Part shown: positions 36,958 to 45,177 of the stretch, piece after piece
Numbering within the stretch: the first letter of the stretch is position 1
How the letters are laid out: every line of letters starts with the position of its first letter
Source of the DNA: Pseudoalteromonas sp. A601
GTDB lineage: Bacteria > Pseudomonadota > Gammaproteobacteria > Enterobacterales > Alteromonadaceae
Assembly: GCF_002165575.1 (NCBI RefSeq)
Contig: NZ_MXQF01000025.1
Location: 1-64,000, forward strand
Reading direction: 5' to 3'
Length of the DNA stretch: 64,000 bases
The notes under the pieces: model-generated
Databases searched by the model: none
The model's input: the letters and a program-made list of their open reading frames with translations, nothing else
Told to the model about the DNA's origin: nothing
Position numbers and translations under genes: made by a program

Positions 36958-37968
36958 GTGGACAAACAAGAAGCCTATACACCATTAAAAATTAGTTTAT
37001 TAGTCTATCAGCATTTATTGATAACCAGTTTAACTCTACCAATTGAAATGCTCAGAGCAGGTGAAGCATTTGCTAAAAGTCACTTAGATAAAAACCAGTT
37101 TCGCCCTTTAGAAATTTACCTCGTTGCACAGGAACAGCAGCCTATAAAAAATAGAACCGGTCTGGCTATCATTCCTGATTGCACGCCAAGCGATGCCCCA
37201 AAAAGTGACCTTATTATTGTGCCAGGTATATGGCGAAACCCTCGCCCTGTGGTCCGTGCTAACAACGCACTGGTCAATTGGCTTGAGCAAAGCTGGAAAA
37301 ATAACAGTCAAATTATCGGGGTGGGCACAGGGAATTGCTTATTGGCACAAGCAAAACTATTAGACGGCCACCCCGCGACAACTCACTGGCATTACGCTGA
37401 ACAATTTAAACGTGATTACCCTAAGGTACTACTGAAGCCTGACTTTTTCATTACTCAGTCTGAACGTTTATATAGTGTTGCAAGTTTGAATGCCCTTGCC
37501 GATGTAATTGTACACATTATTAGTCAATATTATGGACAACAAGCTGCGCAACATGTTGAGCGTAATTTTTCTCATGAAATTAGGAAGCCTTATGAAGATC
37601 AACGCTACCTTGAAGGTGCAGTTGATAAACACCCTGATGAACTGATTGCACAAATACAGTTTTGGCTCAAAAACAACTTAGCTGGGGAGCATACTTTAAC
37701 TGAAGTCGCTGAATTATTTGGTCTAAGTTATCGTACCTTCACGCGTCGATTTCGCCATGCTACAAATCAAAGCCCTGTTGAATATTGGCAACAACTTCGG
37801 GTGCAATCAGCCAAAGAACTTTTAGCTTCATCTAATCTTTCAATCCAAGAGGTGGCATTAGAGGTTGGCTATAACGACCAAGGGCACTTAACACGTGTAT
37901 TTAAAAAATATTTATCGCAAACCCCCACAGCTTATCGCACTATTGTTAGACGTAAACTATTTGGTTAA
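36958..37968 (+). CDS. GlxA-family AraC-type regulator (DJ-1/PfpI plus AraC HTH)
   Basis: 336 residues. N-terminal DJ-1/PfpI-like domain (VYQHLLITSLTLPIEML, IIVPGIWRNP, GVGTGNCLLAQAKLLDG) and C-terminal double helix-turn-helix (AELFGLSYRTFTRRFRHATN then EVALEVGYNDQGHLTRVFKK). Start is GTG 36958 after GGAG. It is divergent from fabY with a 126-base gap. Inducer and targets unknown. Confidence 0.92.
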   Translation: MDKQEAYTPLKISLLVYQHLLITSLTLPIEMLRAGEAFAKSHLDKNQFRPLEIYLVAQEQQPIKNRTGLAIIPDCTPSDAPKSDLIIVPGIWRNPRPVVRANNALVNWLEQSWKNNSQIIGVGTGNCLLAQAKLLDGHPATTHWHYAEQFKRDYPKVLLKPDFFITQSERLYSVASLNALADVIVHIISQYYGQQAAQHVERNFSHEIRKPYEDQRYLEGAVDKHPDELIAQIQFWLKNNLAGEHTLTEVAELFGLSYRTFTRRFRHATNQSPVEYWQQLRVQSAKELLASSNLSIQEVALEVGYNDQGHLTRVFKKYLSQTPTAYRTIVRRKLFG

Positions 37969-37988
37969 TCAAAGTTACATAAGCACAA

Positions 37989-38501
37989 TTAATCTTTTGG
38001 TTCTGCTGATTTAGTCTGACGATAATAGCGTTTTGAATAAATCTTTACTTGGCGATGTACTCCTTTACTTAAGCTTTTAAACTTAGCTTCGAGCACGTCT
38101 ACACCATATAAAATACCGACCACTAAAACTGACAACTTAATAGCAGCACCGAGATGCTGTGTCGCGATCATCACCCCTATTGATGCCAGTACCCAAATGG
38201 TTGCAGCTGAAGTCACTCCAACAACAGCACCATCCTTTGCTAACATTACCCCCGCACCTAAAAAGCCAATACCAGTTATTATTTGCCCCACTACGCGAGA
38301 ATGGTCAATCACATCACCATGGAGCATAAATGCAGATGCTAAAAACAAATAAGTACCCAGTATAATTAATACTGAAGTACGTATGCCCACAGGTTTTCCT
38401 CGCAACTGCCGCTCGGCTCCTATTAACGCACCACAAAAAGCCGCTGTGCCTATTGCACTCCACGAATATGGGCTTACATCTAACACTTCATTCAAAGTCA
38501 C
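37989..38501 (-). CDS. MgtC/SapB-family membrane protein (second copy)
   Basis: About 170 residues with four hydrophobic helices and the family pattern CGALIGAERQLRGKPVGIRT, ITGIGFLGAGVMLAKDGA and GVTSAATIWVLASIG, then a basic tail of 40 residues. It differs clearly from the other MgtC-like protein in this window. A GTG at 38501 with AAAGGA upstream is the best start; a TTG at 38528 is also in frame. It follows the truncated C39 gene by 4 bases and may depend on its transcript. Confidence 0.82.
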   Translation of the reverse strand: MTLNEVLDVSPYSWSAIGTAAFCGALIGAERQLRGKPVGIRTSVLIILGTYLFLASAFMLHGDVIDHSRVVGQIITGIGFLGAGVMLAKDGAVVGVTSAATIWVLASIGVMIATQHLGAAIKLSVLVVGILYGVDVLEAKFKSLSKGVHRQVKIYSKRYYRQTKSAEPKD

Positions 38502-38505
38502 GTCA

Positions 38506-38973
38506 TTATCCTTTAAAACTAAAAGCAATAGGCGTTTTCAGCCGGTTTGAACCAAACGTAGCCATCTTTGAAAAATCAGCTCGAGCAATAGGCACATGCT
38601 GGCAATCTATCGCTAACTGTTGGTCAATTTCATAAAATGGGTCATGCACATATAAACAGTGTTCATCTAAATGCGTTATACACACCCAATGGGGTGATTT
38701 CTTACCATCAAAACGATAAGTGCTGATCAGTATAAGAATAGCCATATCTGCTGCTAACCATTTACCGATATCTTCAAGCGTAAAATCTTGGTATTTCACA
38801 TCAAGCTGTTGATTAATCGCTTCTATAACAAACTGATTATGTACAGTATGCATAATTGCTTTTTTCTTCTCACTCCTCACACCATCAATAAATAGACTCT
38901 CACGGGTATTGAGCAATACTTGGGCATTAAACCCACCCTTTTTTGCTGCCAAATAATGCATAAATAGAAACAC
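38506..38973 (-). pseudogene. N-terminally truncated peptidase C39-like protein (RimK-associated type)
   Basis: The readable part, from LAAKKGGFNAQVLLNT through LFIDGVRSEKKK, STYRFDGKKSPHW and CQHVPIARADFSKMATFGSN, matches the C-terminal half of the GNAT/peptidase C39 proteins linked to rimK. The GNAT domain and the catalytic Cys (normally in a TxxTCGPA motif) are absent. The frame stays open upstream to about 39062, but reads unrelated sequence through an inverted repeat, and the first usable codons are GTG 38973 and ATG 38961. Most likely a decaying remnant, still coupled to the MgtC-like gene. Confidence 0.7.
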
Positions 38974-39023
38974 CCATACAGCTAAGTGATGGTTGCAAAC
39001 TCGCTCACTTAACAGGATGGGTG
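38971..39023. repeat. Two-part inverted repeat at the broken end of the C39 gene
   Basis: CACCCAT (38971-38977) pairs with ATGGGTG (39017-39023), and TAAGTGA (38983-38989) with TCACTTA (39005-39011). Five-base unpaired stretches (ACAGC and ACAGG) lie between the stems on both sides, and a 15-base loop is in the centre. Confidence 0.75.
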
Positions 39024-39111
39024 CTTTAGCATAAGCTACAGGTGATTTATAAATGCTTTTTGATTATTTGGCTAACGAATAATTTTTAGCGTCAGGATAA
39101 GTAAAATTTAT

Positions 39112-39588
39112 CTACAGGATTTGTTCAATAAAAAGCAGTTGTGTTTTATCTGCAATGGTAAAACTAAGCTCATCCTCTTTTTGTTTATTCATTAACAAGG
39201 AGCCTAAAGGCGACTGCGGTGTTAACACATAAATAAGTTGTTCTTTAATAGTCACGCTAAGGCCACCTGATAGTGGCCCAATAAAATACCACTTAGTGTT
39301 TTCATCTTCATCACTCACACATACTAAAGACCCTATTGAAACTTTATTAGCTGATGGCTCTTTAAATACTTTTTCAAATTCAATGATACTCAAATGGCAG
39401 TCATTAACACGTTCGGCTTGCCCTTGTGCTAAATATGCAGCTTCAAGACCTAATGTATCGTATTTATTTTCAGCTATATTTTCTTCGTGAGTCGCGGCAT
39501 CGTGAGCCGTTTTCGCTGCTGCTTGCGCTGTCGCCAATTGTGCTTCAAGCGCAAACCGTAAATGTTCAATAACGTGAGTTTTAATCAT
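39112..39588 (-). CDS. GreA/GreB-family transcription factor-like protein
   Basis: 158 residues. An N-terminal helical hairpin (about 1-75) rich in Ala and Glu precedes a GreA/GreB C-terminal FKBP-like domain (VSIGSLVCVSDEDENTKWYF, PLSGGLSVTI, LTPQSPLGSLLMNKQKEDEL). The SPLG segment is the Gre hallmark. Gre-like proteins bind the RNA polymerase secondary channel; whether this one stimulates cleavage is unknown. Confidence 0.85.
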   Translation of the reverse strand: MIKTHVIEHLRFALEAQLATAQAAAKTAHDAATHEENIAENKYDTLGLEAAYLAQGQAERVNDCHLSIIEFEKVFKEPSANKVSIGSLVCVSDEDENTKWYFIGPLSGGLSVTIKEQLIYVLTPQSPLGSLLMNKQKEDELSFTIADKTQLLFIEQIL

Positions 39589-39711
39589 AGGATGTTATTT
39601 TAAATACCAGTAATGAAGAGTATAAAATGCTGTTAAAGTTTATCAACTTAAGATAAAAAAGCAGCTAAAAGCACGCATAATTGTGCTTTTAGCGATTAAG
39701 CCACGGGTTAG

Positions 39712-40374
39712 CTATTTAGTAATCCACGGGGTGACTTTTGTAAGGGAGGCTGAGACATCAAACGTTGTTTTATCGTCTTGCCAGTCATCAGTAACGCTCA
39801 CGTGGCAAGTATTTTTTACACAATTAAAAGCTGCATCATCAATACTAACCGGATCTGCAAATGTGAGTACCACGCCTTTTTGCTCAGGGAGTAAAAAACT
39901 CATCAGTTTACTAACAAAAAACCCTGATAAATCAGAGAGTAATTCATCAAATTCATCATTCAATTTATAAAGTTGCTGCTTATTTAAATCGCTATTAGTA
40001 AATTCACGCGCTTCAATTTGTAATTTTAGCTGACAGTCATGGTTATCATTTTGTGGTTCAATAACAATCACAGCTTTGTCGGTATCAAGCTGCTTGTCAT
40101 AAGGCAATAGCAACTGTGCTTGTTCTGTATAGTTAAGCGGATACTCTTGGCGTTCTGTTATGATGCGACCTGTTTTAATTAAGCACGCATCGTTTGAAGC
40201 TATATCTGTAATATAAAAATTTACTTGAGCAAACTGAAAATCACCTTTATTAACCACTTTTAAACGATCATAAAAACCATCATACGATACAACAAATTCT
40301 TTTGCCTGAAGCGTTGCACTAACAAAAACGCTGCACAACAAACCCACAAGTAAAGTAACGTTACACTTATTCAT
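39712..40374 (-). CDS. Exported protein of the DUF2987 type, function unknown
   Basis: 220 residues with a signal peptide ending in SATLQA (about residue 24). The body begins KEFVVSYDGFYDRLKVVNKG, which recalls DUF2987 proteins of Vibrio and Shewanella. ATG 40374 lies 9 bases after AAGG; a TTG one codon earlier is less likely. It overlaps the end of the Bax-like gene by 8 bases, so the two are coupled. Confidence 0.7.
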   Translation of the reverse strand: MNKCNVTLLVGLLCSVFVSATLQAKEFVVSYDGFYDRLKVVNKGDFQFAQVNFYITDIASNDACLIKTGRIITERQEYPLNYTEQAQLLLPYDKQLDTDKAVIVIEPQNDNHDCQLKLQIEAREFTNSDLNKQQLYKLNDEFDELLSDLSGFFVSKLMSFLLPEQKGVVLTFADPVSIDDAAFNCVKNTCHVSVTDDWQDDKTTFDVSASLTKVTPWITK

Positions 40375-41170
40375 CAAAATAGGCCTTATTATGATTAATC
40401 ATTTGGTTTAGCTCTTCTATATAGGCTTCACCGCGCTCTGAATACGACATTAAACCATAGCTGAGTTTAGTGGCGGTAACTGGCTTTTGTTGACGGCGTA
40501 AATCAGCACGAATTGAACGTAGCTCTTTGTACGCTGCATGGGTGTTAATATTTTTAAAATAAGAAGCAACTGCGTCACGAACAGAATTAAATGCGGCCAC
40601 TTCATGCGCTGCACCAGAATTACGACGATTGGGGATCATGCCACAGCCCTGGTTATAACACCATTGACCAAAAAAGTTCAAGCCTATACGGGCAAAACGT
40701 GATGTTCCCCAAGCCGACTCGTTTGCCGCTTGCATTAAGGCAAGCTCTTTCGGAATAATATCCACACGCCGTAGTGCTTGGTTTAGCGATAAATTATTTA
40801 TTATATTAGGTAACTTATAACTATTTAGAATATTTTTTACTTGCTTCGTTTGTTTCGCATTCAAGGGCTCGTCATATTGAAGCATCATTAATGCGATTTC
40901 TAACGTAGCACGCTGTTGACGAATTTGTTTATTCTCAGCCTCGACGTGCGGGCGAATAAAATCAAAAAACGCGCGTTTTTTTTCTTTTACATCAGTAAAG
41001 CTATTAAAGTCAGGTAGCTTTACACTGTGCAGTGGCTTTTCTTTTTCCTTGACGATTAATTGTTCAGTGCTTTCTTGCTCTTCGGGCTGAGTCGTTGTTT
41101 TAATAAATGGATAAACCAACGCCCAAATAAAAAATAGACTACCGAGTAATTTAACTAAGTACTTTAGCAT
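40367..41170 (-). CDS. Bax-like protein with glucosaminidase domain
   Basis: 267 residues. One N-terminal membrane anchor (LLGSLFFIWALVYPF), a helical stretch, then a glucosaminidase domain of the FlgJ/LytG type: LALMQAANESAWGTSRFA with the catalytic Glu, NFFGQWCYNQGCG and AVASYFKNINTH. Likely cleaves peptidoglycan in the periplasm. AGAGAG precedes the ATG. Escherichia coli Bax has the same layout. Confidence 0.88.
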   Translation of the reverse strand: MLKYLVKLLGSLFFIWALVYPFIKTTTQPEEQESTEQLIVKEKEKPLHSVKLPDFNSFTDVKEKKRAFFDFIRPHVEAENKQIRQQRATLEIALMMLQYDEPLNAKQTKQVKNILNSYKLPNIINNLSLNQALRRVDIIPKELALMQAANESAWGTSRFARIGLNFFGQWCYNQGCGMIPNRRNSGAAHEVAAFNSVRDAVASYFKNINTHAAYKELRSIRADLRRQQKPVTATKLSYGLMSYSERGEAYIEELNQMINHNKAYFDE

Positions 41171-41367
41171 GTATTCTCTCTAAAAAACTGATATCGATGC
41201 ATGGCCATATTCACATGCATGTAGCCGCGTATTATACTTAATAACCGCAAATTTAGAAACATCAGCCCCTTAATATAGAAACTTTCATCAACTGAATGAT
41301 TTATAATCTACTAAAATCCGTTACAATATTTATATCAACTTGTTAGAAGTCAGCGGAAAACCAATTC

Positions 41368-42657
41368 ATGGAATTAGATTGGCAAAGTAGGATCATAGAA
41401 CAGCAGAAATCTCGACCCAATGATAATCGCTCTGCTTGGCAAGTAGACCGTTCACGGATAATACACGCAGCTGCGTTTAGGCGACTTCAGGCGAAAACCC
41501 AAATTATGGGTATCGGGCTTAATGACTTTCATCGTACCCGTTTAACCCATTCACTGGAAGTATCGCAAATTGGTAGCGGACTACTACGTCATTTAGAAAA
41601 ACAACACCCTGATTTTAATCATTTTCCAGATCAAAGTTTATTAGAAACCTTATGCTTAGCGCATGATATAGGCCATCCCGCGTTTGGTCATGGGGGTGAA
41701 ATAGCATTAAATTATATGATGCGAGATCATGGTGGCTTTGAAGGTAATGCGCAAACCCTGCGAATAGTGTCTCGATTAGAGCCCTATAGTGATGGCCATG
41801 GTATGAACTTGACTCGCAGGACATTATTAGGCTTTATAAAATATCCAGCTTTTATTGACGACCTATGGCATACAATTCCTGAACATGATTCTAGCAGAGC
41901 CTTTATAAAAGCAGATGATTGGCGACCAGCTAAAGGCTTGTACACTGATGATAAAACCACTTTTGAATGGATCATCGCCCCTTTATCAGACGCTGATAAA
42001 AACAATTTTAGTCAAGCAAAGCCTATTGACGAATACAGATCAAAGACACTGTTTAAGTCTCTTGATGCTGCAATTATGGAGCTAGCTGATGACATTGCTT
42101 ACGCCGTTCATGATTTAGAAGACGCAATTGCCACTGAGCAAATAACTTTAAAAGAATGGCAGAACCATGCAATACCAGTATTACAAAGCGTTGACTGTGA
42201 TTGGCTTGAAACAAGCAATATAACAGCGCGTCTTTTTTTAGGTAGTGAAGCTCAGCGCAAAGATGTAATTGGTGAATTAGTTAATTTGTTTATAACTCAA
42301 TCTTCAATAACAAGCACCGATATTGTATTTGAGAATCCTATATTGAATTTTACCGTTGTATTACCAGAGTCTTACCAACACTTGCTCGAAGCACTAAAGT
42401 CATTTATCTACCATCGCCTAATTAGGGCTTCGCACATGCAGCAAATTGAATTTAAGGGTCAAAAATTGATTATTGAGCTTTTTGAAGCCTTTACCTGCGA
42501 TCCACTGCGCTTATTACCCGAGACAACAGCAAACCTTTATCGTCACGCGCAGCAACAAAACGGGAATACTCATCGCGTAATTTGTGACTATTTAAGTGGC
42601 ATGACCGATGAATACGCATTTAAAACACACCAGCGGCTGTTTTCAAGTAATAACTAA
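41368..42657 (+). CDS. dgt: dGTPase-like deoxyguanosinetriphosphate triphosphohydrolase
   Basis: 429 residues, HD superfamily. The metal residues are in RLTHSLEVSQIG (His), LAHDIGHPAFGHGGE (HD) and LADDIAYAVHDLED (Asp). It hydrolyses dNTPs to nucleoside and tripolyphosphate; this shorter bacterial type may act on several dNTPs. GCGGAAAAC lies before the ATG. Confidence 0.92.
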   Translation: MELDWQSRIIEQQKSRPNDNRSAWQVDRSRIIHAAAFRRLQAKTQIMGIGLNDFHRTRLTHSLEVSQIGSGLLRHLEKQHPDFNHFPDQSLLETLCLAHDIGHPAFGHGGEIALNYMMRDHGGFEGNAQTLRIVSRLEPYSDGHGMNLTRRTLLGFIKYPAFIDDLWHTIPEHDSSRAFIKADDWRPAKGLYTDDKTTFEWIIAPLSDADKNNFSQAKPIDEYRSKTLFKSLDAAIMELADDIAYAVHDLEDAIATEQITLKEWQNHAIPVLQSVDCDWLETSNITARLFLGSEAQRKDVIGELVNLFITQSSITSTDIVFENPILNFTVVLPESYQHLLEALKSFIYHRLIRASHMQQIEFKGQKLIIELFEAFTCDPLRLLPETTANLYRHAQQQNGNTHRVICDYLSGMTDEYAFKTHQRLFSSNN

Positions 42658-42665
42658 CGATTAAA

Positions 42666-42686
42666 GTAAGAAGTAAGAAGTAAGAA
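42666..42686. repeat. Short tandem repeat, GTAAGAA x3
   Basis: Three copies of the 7-mer GTAAGAA directly after the dGTPase stop. Too short to judge, but like the longer 8-mer array at 47031. Confidence 0.7.
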
Positions 42687-42692
42687 TAGTTA

Positions 42693-42718
42693 AACGCCGA
42701 AACCATAGTTTCGGCGTT
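42693..42718. terminator. Terminator between convergent dGTPase and prolyl oligopeptidase genes
   Basis: AACGCCGAAAC (42693-42703) and GTTTCGGCGTT (42708-42718) form a perfect 11-base stem with loop CATA. Serves both strands. Confidence 0.8.
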
Positions 42719-42740
42719 ATGTATTAAGGTAAAAGTGTTT

Positions 42741-44897
42741 TTACAGTGACTTTATGCCCATGTTATGCAATGTAAAACCATAGATATCTGCATACTGATC
42801 AATTATTTTACTCGTTGGTGTACCCGCACCATGGCCCGCATTAGTCTCTATGCGGATCAGATAAGGATTAACTCCAGCCCCTTTTGTTTGTAGTTCAGCG
42901 GCAAATTTATATGAGTGTGCAGGAACGACGCGGTCATCATGATCCCCTGTCGTAATTAATGTTGCTGGATATTCAACCCCTTGCTTAACATTGTGTACCG
43001 GTGAGTACGCTTTTAAATAATCAAACATTTCTTTGCTTTGCTCGCTGGTGCCATAGTCATATGCCCAACCCGCTCCAGCGGTAAATGTATGATAACGAAG
43101 CATATCTAAAACACCCACAGCAGGTAGCGCAACTTTAAATAGCTCTGGTCGCTGGGTCATTACGGCGCCAACTAGTAAACCACCATTTGAACCACCACGT
43201 ACAGCTAGGTAGTCACTTGATGTGTACTTTTTCTCGTTTAGGTACTCTGCTGCTGCGATAAAATCGTCAAATACATTTTGTTTTTTCAACTGTGTACCGG
43301 CATCGTGCCAGGCTTTACCGTATTCACCACCGCCCCGTATATTTGCCACCGCATAAACGCCACCTTGTTCAAGCCATGCAGCAATCGTTGAGCTAAAACC
43401 TGGTGTCATACTTGCGTTAAAGCCACCATAGCCATATAAAATAGTTGGATTTTTACCATCAAGCTTAGTGTCTTTTTTGTATGAGATAATCATGGGTACC
43501 TTAGTACCATCTTTAGATGAATAAAAAACCTGTTCAGATGTATATTGCTCTGAATCAAATTGCGCCCCGGATTTACGATAAACGTCAGATTTACCCGTTT
43601 TCACATTAAATGCATAGGTATTACCTGGCGTTGTGTAGTTAGCAAACGAGTAATAGAGTGTGTCGCTTTGTTTTTTACCGCTAAAACCACGGGCAGTTCC
43701 CACCCCTGGAAGACTAATTTCACGAACTAACTCACCTGATTTATCAAATTGCTGAACTTTTGAGATTGCATCAACCATGTACTTTGCAAAAAAGTAATCG
43801 CCACCTTTAGACATACTTAATACATTATCTGTTTCTGCAATTAAGTCTTGCCAATGATCAGGAGTCGGGTTTGAAGCATCAACAGTTACCACTTTTTTGT
43901 TAGGCGCATTAAGGTTGGTCACTAAAAATAGCTTACTGTCGTCGTTATCAAGTAGGTAAGTGTCTGATTCTGTGTGCTCTAAAATTGTCGTCAATTGACT
44001 ATCAGGCTTTGATAAATCTTTAATGAAAAGCTTATTGCCTGATGTAGATACACTGGCTGAGATCAGTAAATAACGGTTATCACGGGTAACTGACGCACCA
44101 ACATAACGGTGCTTTTCACCATCAGTGCCTCCATAAACTAATTCATCAGAGCTTTGTGCTGTGCCTAATTTATGAAAATATACTTTATGCTGATCTGTTT
44201 TAGCTGATAACTCGCTGCCTTTAGGTTTATCGTAACTTGAATAATAAAAACCTTCATTAGCTAACCACGAAATACCGCTAAACTTAACGTCTACTAAATT
44301 TTCTTCAACAGGCTGCTTCGTTTCTGTATTTATAATAATAATTTTTCGCCAGTCACTGCCACCTTCGGAGATTTGGTACGCAGCCAGTGAACCATCTTCG
44401 GAAAATGTAAGGCCAGACATAGACGTTGTGCCATCATCACTGAACGTATTCGGATCTAAAAATACTTCTGCTTCACCATCTCCCAGTTTACGAAATAACA
44501 CGTATTGATTTTGTAGCCCATCATTTTTATAAAAATAAGTGTATTTACCTTCAGTAAAGGGAGCAGTCACTTTTTCATAGTTCATCAACTTTTCAAGGCT
44601 GGCTTTTAATGTGTCACGATAAGGAATAGTGTCTAGGTAGGAAAACGTCGTATTATTTTGAGTCTCAACCCACTGAGCTGTTTCATCACTCATATCATCT
44701 TCTAACCAACGATAAGGGTCGGCTACTTTTTCATCAAAATAGATATCAACAACAGCTCCTTTTTTAGTTTCAGGGTAGGTTAACTGCTGTGTAGTTTCGT
44801 TTTTAGTTATTACTTCTTTTTCACTTTTATTAACTGGCATATCCGAACAAGCACTTAGTGCTGCTATAACGGCGCAGGCTAAAACTTTTTTTAACAT
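42741..44897 (-). CDS. Prolyl oligopeptidase family serine peptidase (S9), lipoprotein
   Basis: 718 residues. A lipoprotein signal peptide ends in AALSACSD, so it is probably anchored to a membrane on the periplasmic side. Residues 40-450 form the beta-propeller; the C-terminal hydrolase domain has Ser in RGGSNGGLLVGA, Asp in DHDDRVVPAHSY and His in NAGHGAGTP. It cleaves short peptides after proline. Confidence 0.95.
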   Translation of the reverse strand: MLKKVLACAVIAALSACSDMPVNKSEKEVITKNETTQQLTYPETKKGAVVDIYFDEKVADPYRWLEDDMSDETAQWVETQNNTTFSYLDTIPYRDTLKASLEKLMNYEKVTAPFTEGKYTYFYKNDGLQNQYVLFRKLGDGEAEVFLDPNTFSDDGTTSMSGLTFSEDGSLAAYQISEGGSDWRKIIIINTETKQPVEENLVDVKFSGISWLANEGFYYSSYDKPKGSELSAKTDQHKVYFHKLGTAQSSDELVYGGTDGEKHRYVGASVTRDNRYLLISASVSTSGNKLFIKDLSKPDSQLTTILEHTESDTYLLDNDDSKLFLVTNLNAPNKKVVTVDASNPTPDHWQDLIAETDNVLSMSKGGDYFFAKYMVDAISKVQQFDKSGELVREISLPGVGTARGFSGKKQSDTLYYSFANYTTPGNTYAFNVKTGKSDVYRKSGAQFDSEQYTSEQVFYSSKDGTKVPMIISYKKDTKLDGKNPTILYGYGGFNASMTPGFSSTIAAWLEQGGVYAVANIRGGGEYGKAWHDAGTQLKKQNVFDDFIAAAEYLNEKKYTSSDYLAVRGGSNGGLLVGAVMTQRPELFKVALPAVGVLDMLRYHTFTAGAGWAYDYGTSEQSKEMFDYLKAYSPVHNVKQGVEYPATLITTGDHDDRVVPAHSYKFAAELQTKGAGVNPYLIRIETNAGHGAGTPTSKIIDQYADIYGFTLHNMGIKSL

Positions 44898-45177
44898 TAT
44901 ATTTTCTTTCTCGCTAATTAGTTACCTTATAACATATTTTTTTACGGGACTATTGTCTAGCGTAATGCGACTAATAGATTGTGCTACTGTGAATATATGT
45001 AAACATGCTAAATGCAAGTTAGAAAACTATTCACTTAAAAGGTGTATAAAATGGAACAACAAAATAAACAAAAAACCTTTAAGATATATTAATGGGTAAA
45101 ATTCGCTGGTGAACAGCCTGCTTTTATTAACTGCCAATGCTATAGTAGCGCTAATTTTTGTTTTTTAAGATATTAAA

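Noticed and set aside
45051..45177. Frame MEQQNKQKTFKIY with in-frame stop, continuing to the ABC exporter start
   Set aside because: It has a good ribosome site, but 13 codons before the stop and a chance-length open stretch after it do not support a gene.
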